From: Neocallimastix lanati (nom. inval.)
Lineage: Eukaryota; Neocallimastigomycota; Neocallimastigomycetes; Neocallimastigales; Neocallimastigaceae
Assembly (NCBI GenBank): GCA_016946835.1
Contig: JACVTC010000058.1
Location: 690,001-754,000, forward strand
Direction of reading: 5' to 3'
DNA length: 64,000 nt
Each line of letters starts with the position of its first letter. The stretch's first letter is position 1. Shown piece by piece: positions 53,615-64,000 of the stretch. The notes below the pieces were generated by a model. The model saw only the letters and a program-made list of their open reading frames with translations. It did not search any database and was not told the DNA's origin. Made by a program: the position numbers and the translations under genes.

Positions 53615-54840
53615 TGATCTTTCAAACTACAATAATTGTTGCGGAATTTCATTAATTAACATAGATTTAAAAAATAATTCAAAGGTAATAACTGATAAAA
53701 CCTCAAAATGTGCATTTAAGAATGAATTTATTAAATATGAAGAATTTGGTTTTTGTAATCATGAAGAATGTATTAACCTTTATATTTCTATCAGAGAAAT
53801 TTGCCTAAGAAGGAAATTTAATAACGAGTTTAAATGTATGGCCTTTTTGAAACTTAAAAAGGTTTATGATTTAGTACCTATTTTCAGCATTTTAAATAAA
53901 GGTGTTTATCTCAATGTTCGTTGTAAAAGTTTTAACTTCCTCTCCAATCTGTATTTATCTTCTAAAGTACATTCTTTTTTTCTTGATATACTTTCAGACA
54001 AATTTGTCATTCATCGTGGAGTGCGCTAATGATGTTTTGGCTCATCTCATAAAATCGCTAATAAAATCGATAAATCAAAGAATGTAAAGGTTACATTAAA
54101 AGGAATTCTACTATTAATACATATACCATTTCTCAAGACCATTATATTTTCATTATTGCTGCTCTCTGTGGTTAATACAAACTAACTGCTACTGTAAATG
54201 GATTAATTCTAATTGCATCATTAAAGATCTAATTAAAAATATTCCTGCTATGCGTAAATATTCTTTGGCTAAATAATCATGTACACTATGAAGAAAAGCC
54301 AAAGAGAAAAAATAGCCAAAGTTTAGTGATATTATTGAAGTATATCGGTCTGATATTGCTAAAAAGCAAGGTATTAGAGGAGCTAATTCACATAAGAATT
54401 TTATTCAATCTTACACTAAGCTTAGTCTTGTATTTAATTGGATATTTCATTTAAGATGGGGATATGAATATAATATCATTATTATCTTTAGAGGTGGTAG
54501 AGTTACAAAAAATATTCCATATATAGTTAGTTTGCAGATTACCTTACCTTAATTATATAAGTTACTAGTAGCTTTCATGTGTTACTTTTTGATTGATATA
54601 GTAAAAAACCCTTCAAAATCAATGGAGTCAATGTCAATCCGGTATGGCAAAGAAGAACCTCGCTTATTAGTTCTCCTAGTACATCTTATACAAATAGTAA
54701 TAAGCGTTCTTTATATAACGAATCTATGAAAATTGAATATCCTGATATTATTTCTCTTAGTTCGAAGGAGAGTTTAGTAGCTTTCATTCTATCTACTATA
54801 CAGACGTTACTTTTTTGTTTTATTTAGTTAAATATTTTTG
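52560..54840 (+). mobile_element. decayed LINE-type (non-LTR) retrotransposon
   Basis: A visibly GC-richer block with broken plus-strand reading frames. Reverse-transcriptase signatures are recognisable. About 53395-53440 reads KNNEAPGPNGIPIEF, the classic APGPDGIP motif. About 53610-53665 reads GDLSNYNNCCGISLIN, matching the GDPxDPxNYRGISLLN motif. About 53840-53880 reads AFLKLKKVYDLVP, matching FxDFxKAYDxVP. At 54023-54043, in a shifted frame, CANDVLA stands where YADDxLx is expected, so a catalytic Asp is replaced. Stops and frameshifts separate the pieces, and a poly-A run sits inside the frame at about 53585-53612. Pieces at 52570-52860 and 53124-53450 belong to the region before the catalytic core. 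A T-run at about 54889-54909 follows the 3' end. It is inactive. I did not find target-site duplications. Confidence 0.85.
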
Positions 54841-55630
54841 GTTGAAATAGTCTCTATTCATACCATAATAACTTTTTAGAATTTCTCTTTTTTTTTTTTT
54901 TTTTTTTTCATTGTATTACATTAGCTTTATTTTTATTAAATTTTATTTTTAATATTTTTTTTATTTGATCCTTTTATCTTAAAATATTTATAATGTATTT
55001 TTACACTTAAATGTATACAATATATTAATATTTTTTTAATAAATAATAAATCAAGTAAAGGAAGTTTCTAGTCTAGAAAAAAATTATATATGGTGTTTAA
55101 AAAATACTGGTTAATGCGTATTAATTAATTTAAGGTTATTAATATTTAATAATATTTAATAAATATCCTTTTAATAATTTTGTTTATTTTAAATAATGTA
55201 AACGTAATGCCTGTAGTGTAACTACCACTAAATAGTTTTATCATATTATAAGAATTAAATTAAAAAATTGAGAAGTTAATCTAAATATATGAACCACTTT
55301 ATCATTTAATTTATCATGTGATTTTATATTTATTCCATAGAGATCTACATATATTTAATTTTAATATAATAAATATGCATACAAGTAAATATTATTTGAA
55401 TTAATATTGAATAATTTTTATTTTAAAATTAAAATTTTAAATAATTAAATAAAAACAACAATATTAGGATTACCAATCTTGAATAAAATAAAAATATATA
55501 TATATATATTACTAGAAAAAAAAAATTAAACTTTATCTTTATATCAAATAAGAAAAGCAAGAAAAGCAATTTATAAAAAGAAAGAAAACAAAAAATAAAA
55601 ATAAAATTATATATAAAAAGAAAAAGAAAA
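54841..55630. other. AT-rich spacer after the retroelement
   Basis: Poly-T, then mixed AT-rich DNA with a few GC-richer words (around 55200-55230). It forms the 5' flank of the small secreted-protein gene. No gene seen. Confidence 0.55.
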
Positions 55631-56504
55631 ATGTTGAAATACGCAATTTGTTGTTTTGGTATTTTATTATTATCACATGCTTCCTATTCTGCTTTACAGC
55701 GTAATTATTAATAATATAACAATTAATAACAAATATTAAATAAATATATATTTTTTGTAAAAATTAAATTGAGTAAAATATATATATATAAATACGTAAA
55801 TTTTAATCATTAATATAAATGTTTAATTGGAATTAATAATAATAATATATATATAATCATATCTTGATTTATTTATATGAAAATATTAAACCAATAAACA
55901 TTTGTTACTTTTAAATATATCAAGAAAATTTTTTATTTGTTTATGAAAAGGATATATTTTAATCATTGTATTTATGATTTAATTTATAATAGAAATTAGA
56001 ATTCAAAGAAACCAGGAGAATGGAAATCAATCATTACCTTATGATGTAAGACATAAGTAAAAGTTATATATAATAAATAAAAAATGATACAAAAATATCA
56101 TATGATAAAAAGAACAAAAATATTAATATAATTATTTACATAAAATATAAAATAGATAATAGCAGAATGTATGGCTAGTATAGTTGTAATGTTAATTGGT
56201 TTGACAATTTCTACCAAAAATTTTGAAAATATTTCAATTGAAGAAACTAATAAGCAGAAGTAAGAAATAATGAATTTTATATATAAATATATTATTATTA
56301 TTATTTGAAGTATTCTTTTAGAAATTTTAATTAAATAATAAATGTATTTTATTTTATTTTATTTTATTTTATTATATATTATTATTGAATTTTTAAATAT
56401 TAATAATAATTGATATAATTAATAGTAAAATGGATTCAATAAATACCCATTCTGATTTCCATATTTTAAGAAACCGTAGTCGTATTTTCGCTTCTTCTAA
56501 TTAA
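55631..56504 (+). CDS. small secreted or membrane protein, unknown
   Basis: Probably four exons. Exon 1 is 55631-55700, a signal peptide (MLKYAICCFGILLLSHASYS) ending at a GTAATT donor. A second exon ends at 56045 (GTAAGA donor). A third ends at 56259 (GTAAGA donor) and contains VVMLIGLTISTKNFENISIEE. Exon 4 is 56426-56504 and ends SRIFASSN-stop. The exon 3-4 join keeps frame cleanly. The acceptors of exons 2 and 3 are uncertain: starts at 56000 and 56179 give 91 residues with an open frame, whereas the more obvious ATAG sites at 55992 and 56162 break it. I do not recognise a family. With two hydrophobic stretches it could be a small secreted or single-span membrane protein. RNA evidence is needed for the exact model. 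Confidence 0.5.
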
Positions 56505-56662
56505 ATTATTAGGATATTATAATATTTAAATCAAACTTCAAATAAAAATCAGCGTTATAGCTTTCACATAATAAAAGATAGAATAATATATATATATAAA
56601 TTCAAAATTAATTTATAGAAATTTTAATCATCACAAATATTGCATTTAAAAAAAAAATAATT

Positions 56663-56704
<42 letters not shown>

Positions 56705-58156
56705 TAAATAATAAAAAAAAAAAAAAAACATAAACAAAATATCATTATTATTCTATTATAATATCGAAATATTGATAATAATGAATATATAAATGAAAGA
56801 AAAAAAATAAAAAAAAAGAGAAATAATCAATAAATCTAGGTAGATGTTAACACTAAAATTATTTTTATAGAAATTAAAACTTTCATTGTAATAATAAATA
56901 AGAGAATTTATTATTATTATGTTTTATTTTCTTTTATATTTCTATTATCTGAAATTGTCAATTAAAATTTTTTAATTTTAATCTTATATATATAGAAAAA
57001 AAGAAAGTGAATTTTTTATGAATTAATAGAAAGTAAAATTTTAATGAATTATTAGAATGATGAAATAATGTACTTTATTTTTTTAAATAATAATAACATT
57101 CTAAAAAAATAAAAATTTCTATAATATTGAGAATTAAATTGAAACATGGATATAAGAATAAAAAAAAAGTGAAAAATATTTATAGTTTTATAAATATTAT
57201 AAATCAAGATTAACTGGTATTTGATTAATATAAACTTTTTTTACAGTTTTTTATTATTGTTTCTTGGATTAATTAATTCTATTTACTACATAAATATATT
57301 AAATATATATTATTTTATTATAAAGTAGGTAAAACAATATATAGTTAAATTTAAAATAATAATTATTAGAATTAAAAATAATATATTAGATATATTATTA
57401 TAATAAATTGAAATCAAAATTGGTTAATTAAAAAAATAAAAAAGAAAAAAATTTTTTTTTTGATCTTTTATCTTTTTATTTTTACATTAAATAAAAAAAG
57501 GTATTGGAAACTTTATGTAAAATTTATAATATATATAAATAGGTGGAATATTTTTTTTATTTTATTTTATACAAAGAGAAACAGGAAATAAAGCAAATAT
57601 ATACTAATAATTATTGAAATTATTTAATTAATCTCCAAATATAATAATGATTAGAAGAAACTTTTTCCAAAAATGATAATATATGTATATATTAAAAAAA
57701 ATACATATTCAATAATTTAATATTTATATATTTAGCTTTTTAAATATTTATAAAATTACATGAATTTTATTAAATGTTACTTAATTTTTATTATTGTTAT
57801 TTATTATTATATATTATAAATATTAAAGCATTTTTTTTAAAAAAATATAAAAACTCATATTCAAAAATTTTATTATAAAAGTCTTCAATTACACTAAAGT
57901 TTTCATTTTATTTCAATTATCTATTTCAATTATACAAATAATTACATAATTTTAATTATACATTAGACGAATAAACACTTTTATTTATAAAATTTATTTA
58001 TATAAATTATTTTATTTATTTATTTATTTATTTATTTATTCATTTCAATAATAAATCCAATCAAATCAGTATTTAAAAAAAGAATCATTAATTATTGAAT
58101 ATATTCAAAGTTTTTTTTTATTATTATTAGTATTATCATTATTATTTTGATTAAAT
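56505..58156. other. AT-rich intergenic region
   Basis: Includes (TAA)n at about 56665-56702, poly-A and poly-T, and TTTA repeats at about 58013-58039 upstream of SF1. No gene or recognisable site. Confidence 0.6.
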
Positions 58157-60582
58157 ATGCAATATTATAAAGTTACGGGTTCAAATGATGTCCCATTAGG
58201 GAAAGATAGGACATTTGGAAAGGGTCTTTCAGGGATGGAAACTGAAAATCCAATTATGAATAATGATGGTGAAAGTACATTACCTGAAGGTATATTAAAT
58301 AAAAATTTTTAAAATTATATATAAATATATATATATCATTTTTAATAATGGTTAATTCATTTCATCCGAATACCCTTTTTTGATTTTCTTTTGTTATTTA
58401 AAGAACTAAAAATATAATTATATTGAATTTAACGAAAAATTATTTAAACCATTACCTTTCTTTTAAAATTTTTTTAATTTAATTTTCCAATTAAATTTCA
58501 TTTAATTTTATTTAATAATATTAAATAAATAAATAAATTTAATCATATGTTTGAAATAATACTAGGAAGAAGAACAAGATGGGGTGATGTAGATGTAAAA
58601 GTTAATATTCCAGGTTTACCAACCAATTTACCTTCAAGATTAACAAAAGATGAAATTGATTCTTATATTAGTAATATTATTTAATTTATTAAATATTATG
58701 TATATACAAAATTGAATCTAATGAAATCCATAAATTTAATTTATTTTAATTTTATTAATTTTTGTTAAAATAATTAAATAAATGCTATAATTAATATTAT
58801 TTAAATTGAAAAAAAAGTTAATTTAAGAATAGAAGAAATTAGTCAAAAACTTCGTTCTGGTAATGTAGTACCCCCAGAACGTAATAGGTAACTTTTATTT
58901 AATTATTATAATCCTTTATTAAAATATAAATAATTAATAAATATATATTAAAAATTATAATTAATTAATTGAATATAATTCAATAATAAAACTTAAAAAT
59001 GATAAAAAAAAAAAAAAAATAATTAAAAGATCCCCTTCACCGGAACCAATATATGGTGCTGATGGTAAACGTATAAATACTCGTGAATATCGTTACCGTA
59101 AAAAGTTAGAAGATGAAAGACATAAATTAATTGAGGAAGGTCAAAAACGTTTCAAAGATTTTAAACCTCCAGCTGATTATAAGAAATCAAATAAGCATGT
59201 GGAAAAAGTAAATTATAATTCATTATTAATACTAATAATAATATTATTATCAATAACAGTAATATATAATAAAATTAATACATATATATATCAATATATT
59301 AATTATAAGTGATGTATAATAATAATTTATAATTTGTAATACATGCTATCATTAATAAATATTTTTTTTAAAAAAAATTTGTATATATATAGGTTTGGAT
59401 ACCTTCATTAGAATTTCCAGAAATTAACTTCATAGGTCAATTATTAGGTCCACGTGGTAATACATTGAAAAAAATGGAAACTGAATCAGGTGCTAAGATT
59501 TCTATTCGTGGTAAGGGTTCCATTAAGGAAGGAAAAGCTAGACAAGATGGTGTTTTAGCTCCAGGAGAAGAAGAAGATTTACATTGCTTAGTTACAGCTG
59601 ATTCAGAAGAAAAAATTGCTAAGGCTGTTAAATTAATTAATAAAATTATTGAAACGGTAAAAATATAAACCCTTTATATTTTAATTATATATATATATAT
59701 ATTATTTATATGTATTGTAATGTTTATTTTTTAATTTTTATTTTTTTTTTTATTTTTAATTTAATTAAATTTATTTATTTTTTTTTTTTTTTTTTTATAA
59801 ATTTAAATTACTTATATTATTTATTTATTAGGCTGCAAGTGTACCTGAAGAACATAATGAATTAAAAAGACAACAATTACGTGCATTGGCTGCATTAAAT
59901 GGTACATTACGTGAAGATGATGCTCAAATATGTAGTAATTGTGGTGCTACGTAACTATCTTTTATTTTATATTATATCAATTTTTATATAATATTATTTA
60001 TAAAATTTATAATTGATATTAATATTATATATTTATATATATTTATATATTTACATTGATATATTTTGATATATTTATAAAAATTTATTTTTATTTTTTT
60101 TTTTTTATTTTATTAATTAAAATTAATAATATCAATAATCTTTATTATAATTAATAAAATAAAATTTTTTTTACTAAATAACTAAATAAATAAATAAATA
60201 AATAAATTAATATATAAATAATAATATGAAATTAAAAAATTAATATAATTTGATAAAAAAAAAAAAAATGAAATAAAAAATGAAAAATTAATAGTGGACA
60301 TCGAAAATCAGAATGTCCTGATCAAAAGAACTTTACAATTAATTTAATTTGTCGTATTTGTGGAGGAGCCGGTCACACAGCTAGTGATTGTATGCAACGT
60401 AATAATCAAGATATGATTGCAGCTGCTCAACAAAGAGAACAACAATTCAATAATGAATATATGAATTTAATGGTAGAATTGGGTGAAACAAACACTAATG
60501 CAAATTCATCTTCAACTAATAACAATAACAATAATAATAATACCAATAGTGGTTCAACAGTAAGTAAAATAAATTAAATAAA

Positions 60583-60635
<53 letters not shown>

Positions 60636-61381
60636 AAATTATTTTATATATAATTCATCTATATGAATCTTTGAAATCCTTTTTTATTTTATATTATTAA
60701 TAATAATAAATATAATTATTATTATTATTTTTTTTTTTTTTTTTTTTTTTTTAATTTTATTTATTAATGATTATTAATATAAAAATAGGGTCATTATGGA
60801 CCAACATCAATGAATAATGGATCTTCAATACCACCATGGCAATCTAATAATACTAAAACAGAAAGTTCAACATCTCCTCCTTGGGCAAAACAAGTAGATA
60901 ATAATACATATCAAGCACCAGCTAATCCGTGGTCAGTTCCCCCACCACCAGGTAAAAATTATTATTTCATTAAATTCATAATTAGTTATAGAAAATAATT
61001 AATTTTTATTATTAGTTTCATTAATATATTTTATTTTATTTTTAATTTTTATTTTTTTTTTTTTTTTTTTTATTATTATTTGAATGATAATAAAAATAAT
61101 TATAAATGTTATGGATTAATTCTAATATATATATATTTATAATATTAGGAATGGCTAATTTCCAAAATAATTCTCTACCAGGAATTCCAGGTATACCAAC
61201 TGCTCCACCACCAACATCAAATACCATGTCAGCTCCTCCTGGTCAAGTTCAAGGATATAATCCATATGGCTATAATCCATATGGTGGTTATGATAATCCT
61301 CAACAAAATTGGAAACCTCCAATGAATGAATATGCACCACCTCCACCATCTGAACATCCACCACCACCACCTACCCAATAG
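58157..61381 (+). CDS. SF1: SF1/BBP branchpoint-binding splicing factor
   Basis: Nine exons: 58157-58289, 58566-58670, 58818-58887, 59030-59207, 59393-59656, 59832-59950, 60295-60559, 60789-60951 and 61149-61381, coding 509 residues in an exact frame. SF1 (yeast Msl5) recognises the intron branch site early in spliceosome assembly, together with U2AF. RRTRWGD (Trp50) fits the U2AF-binding ligand motif. [20 protein letters not shown] is the conserved linker with the phosphorylatable SPSP. A KH-QUA2 domain spans about 155-285 ([32 protein letters not shown]). Two zinc knuckles follow: Cys284-Cys287-His292-Cys297 and Cys309-Cys312-His317-Cys322. The tail is Asn- and then Pro-rich ([14 protein letters not shown]), as usual for SF1. 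Several of its own introns end in A-rich acceptors. Confidence 0.96.
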
Positions 61382-61422
61382 TTATTTTTTTTTTATTTTT
61401 TAATAAAAAATAAAAAAAAAAA

Positions 61423-61466
<44 letters not shown>

Positions 61467-61931
61467 AAATAATTTTTCAACATAAATTAATATTAAAAAA
61501 AAAATAAAATAAAATAAAAAAAATATATAAAAAAAAAAAAAAAGAAATAATAATAAAATAAAAATATAAATATAAACAGTGACAGCACTATATAATATTG
61601 ATAAAGATTTATAATTGTTAAGACAATCGTAATTATTATTTCCTTATCTTTTATTTTTATATTTATATATATTTTAATTTTAGTACTACTACAAATAATA
61701 ATAATAATAATATTATTATAATTGTATTGATTGTTATTAATTATTGTTATATATTTTTTTTTTATAATTGAAATGTATATATTATTTATTTATTTATTAT
61801 TATTATTTTTTTTTATTTTTACTTTTTACTTTTTATTTTTTATTTTTATTATTTTTTAATTTATTATTTATTTATTTATTTTATTTTATTTATTATTACT
61901 ATTTTTTATTTTTGCTTTTTAATTCTATTAT

Positions 61932-61968
<37 letters not shown>

Positions 61969-62407
61969 ATTAGTATTATTTATTTTTTATTCATTATTAT
62001 TTATTTTCATTTTTTTTTTTTGTATCATAAAGTATTGATATTGTAAATTATGTGAATAATTAATGTGAAATACATTTATACATTTATACGAAAATACGAA
62101 TTAAAAATTAACTAAAAATTAAAGAACGATATGATTTCTTTAATTAATATTCATTATTAAGAAGTTTTATTAAATAATTTTCAAATAATTTTTTTTTTTT
62201 TTTATTTTTATTATTTTTTTTAATAAATTTTTAATCAACAAATAAAAAAATATTAACATATTTTTTTGGTCAATGATATAATTAATACAAATTAAAAATA
62301 ATTTTAAATGAGTGCATCCCAATTATAATACAAAAAAAAAAAAAAAAAAAAGTGTTGACCAATTAATTTATTTTAGCTTTTTATTTAAATTCTTTTTTAT
62401 CTTTTCA

Positions 62408-62440
<33 letters not shown>

Positions 62441-62875
62441 CCTTATAAATCAATAATATTACACAATTAATAATAAATATTAATAATTTTAATTTTTATT
62501 AATAATAATAATAAATTAGAAATAATTCAATAATGGGGACATTTATATCATATTATATGATTCATGATTTATTATTATAATTTATTTTTTTAAAGTATAT
62601 TTTACTAATTAAATAAAATTTTTAATTTTTTAATTATCTAATTAATTATTATATTATAATATATATTTATATGTTTTAATTATTGAAATTAATTTTTTTT
62701 TTTTTTTGAATATATACATTAATAATAGAAAGAATTAAGATGTAATATTAATTGAGAATTAATTTATTTTATTTTTTATTTTTTATTTTAATTTTGTTTT
62801 TTTGTTATTTTATTGTATATAATAATTTAAAATAATAATTTAATATAAAAGTATTATTTTTTTTAATAAACAATA
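61382..62875. other. AT-rich spacer between SF1 and the F-box gene
   Basis: Poly-A at about 61420-61464 just past the SF1 stop, then T-rich mixed repeats and poly-T at about 62410-62440. The frame at 61768-62046 is Phe/Leu/Tyr strings only. No gene seen. Confidence 0.6.
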
Positions 62876-63799
62876 ATGATAAATTGTTCATCATCAATTA
62901 TACCACTAGAAATTATATATCATATATGTAGATGGCTAAAAAGAGCTGAACTTTATCCTTGCTTATTAATTAATAAGCAGTGGTATTCTATAATATTACC
63001 ACTTTATTGGAAAAATATAAGAATTTCTAATAATAAACAATGGACAAATTTTATTTGTTCTACTGCTATTGGAAAAGGAGTTGAATAGTAGTTAAACTTT
63101 TTATTTATTTATTTTATTTATTTATTTTATATATTTATATAAATTTAATTAGTAAAATGATTATAATGATTTTTAAAAATCAATAAAACTTTTGTATATG
63201 AATTTATTGGAAAGTTTGATAACTTTTTTTTTTTTTTTTTATACATATTAACTGAAAATTAATTAATTAATTATTATTATTATTATTATTATTTATAATA
63301 ATATTGATTCTATTATTATAACTCATTTTATTTATATAAAAAAGTATTAGAAATTTTTCATTTTCCGATATTCAAGAAACATCATCAACATTAAATATAT
63401 ATGAATATAAATCATTAGATTTTGTTGTTGAATCTCGACTAAATCGATTTGTTCATCTTATAGAAAATAATAATGCTAGGCTAAGTTCACTGGAATTTAT
63501 TGGAATTAAATCTTTAACGGAACAGAAGTTATTAGAAATTTGTAAATATTGTCCACGTTTAGAAGGCCTATATATTCATCGTTGTGGTATTACCTATCAT
63601 ATTAAAGATTTTGAAAAAGTTGCTATTTATTGTCCTAATTTAAGGAAATTACATCTTGGCAGAAATTCATCAGCTTCTTTTATTAATGATCTTATTTTGA
63701 AAACTATTCTCCTAAATTTTAAGGAATTGAATGAATTGACTATATCTTTTTCTACTTTAACCGATGCTTCTTCTGATGTTTGGAAATATGCTAAAAAAA
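62876..63799 (+). CDS. F-box/LRR-like protein, 3' part beyond the window
   Basis: Exon 1 is 62876-63087 and exon 2 is 63345-63799; the gene continues past the right edge. The donor GTAGTT and acceptor AAAAAAG keep the frame and give GKGVE-Y-IRNFSFSDI. The N-terminus is F-box-like (IPLEIIYHICRWL ... CLLINKQWYSIILPLYWKNI), which would bind Skp1 in an SCF ubiquitin ligase. Exon 2 shows leucine-rich repeats with the Cys-containing spacing: LSSLEFIGIKSLTEQKLLEI, CKYCPRLEGLYIHRCGI, YCPNLRKLHLGRN, LNELTISFSTLTD. The LRRs would bind the substrate. The last exon ends at a GTAATA donor, or alternatively at the TAG at 63811-63813. I favour the donor because the repeats stop abruptly. F-box assignment is good, substrate unknown. 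Confidence 0.8.
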
Positions 63800-63905
63800 G
63801 TAATATATATTAGTTTTATATTTTTAATCATATAAAATATCAATTTTAATTACCGAATTATATATATATATAATTATTTTTTTTTTTTTTTTTATTATTA
63901 TTTAT

Positions 63906-64000
63906 TTATTTATTTTATTTTATTTTATTTTATTTATTTATTTTATTTTATTTTATTTTATTTTATTTTATTTTATTTTATTTTATTTTATTTTATTTTA
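63906..64000. repeat. (TTTTA)n array at the right edge
   Basis: Pentanucleotide TTTTA array with a few TTTA units, running to the window end inside the probable intron of the F-box/LRR gene. Its full length is not visible. Confidence 0.85.

Noticed and set aside
1-64000. tRNA, rRNA, snRNA or CRISPR arrays
   Set aside because: I looked for tRNA B-box-like words, GC-rich structured blocks and spaced direct repeats and found none. The repeat arrays present are contiguous simple or minisatellite repeats.
1-64000. Functional gene cluster or biosynthetic locus
   Set aside because: Neighbouring genes belong to unrelated housekeeping and signalling roles, with long AT-rich spacers and mixed orientation.

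Overview
This window is nuclear DNA from a eukaryote with an extremely AT-rich genome. The best fit is an anaerobic gut fungus (Neocallimastigomycota). Three things point there. First, intergenic DNA and introns are almost pure A/T with many homopolymer runs, while exons are clearly richer in G+C. Second, most genes are split by short GT-AG introns, and several proteins carry long Asn or Met-Asn runs. Third, the gene set is fungal: an MNN1-type (GT71) mannosyltransferase, a UsgS-type membrane protein, a Fus1-like membrane SH3 protein, BRF1, MOB1 and SF1/BBP. Dictyostelium has similar composition, but the fungal families argue against it. This assignment is inference, because no species marker is present.

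Layout. 1-22 kb, all on the minus strand: a UsgS-like multi-pass membrane protein (1151-2549), a small RVTF-motif protein (4456-4698), 6 kb of AT-rich spacer with hairpins and coding fossils, a Sec7-PH Arf exchange factor (10666-15758) and an Asn-rich RasGEF (18808-22129). 25-38 kb: MOB1 on plus (25278-26413), then BRF1 (27701-30814, nine exons) and a signal-peptide/TM/SH3 protein (34370-38246) on minus. 38-45.6 kb is a gene desert with several tandem repeat arrays. From 45.6 kb on, everything is on plus: a Golgi-type mannosyltransferase (45594-47159), a membrane protein with a J-like domain that lacks HPD (49787-51761), a decayed LINE-type retrotransposon (52560-54840), a small secreted or membrane protein (55631-56504), SF1/branchpoint-binding protein (58157-61381) and an F-box/LRR gene that runs off the right edge (62876 onward).

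I rebuilt exon-intron structures by hand from splice consensus, reading-frame continuity and family similarity. For all but two split genes (the small 55.6 kb gene and the truncated F-box gene) the spliced length is an exact multiple of three. The genes do not form a pathway. Three are small-GTPase or kinase signalling parts (Sec7-PH, RasGEF, MOB1), one is a likely surface sensor or scaffold (SH3), two are basal RNA machinery (BRF1 for Pol III, SF1 for splicing) and two belong to the secretory system or membranes.

No striking new multi-gene system was found. The most interesting leads are the membrane J-like protein without HPD, a decayed second copy of the SH3 terminal exon, a likely GC-AG intron in BRF1 at an otherwise conserved position, 3' splice sites that are nearly pure poly-A, and a MIT-like helical region ahead of the RasGEF domain.
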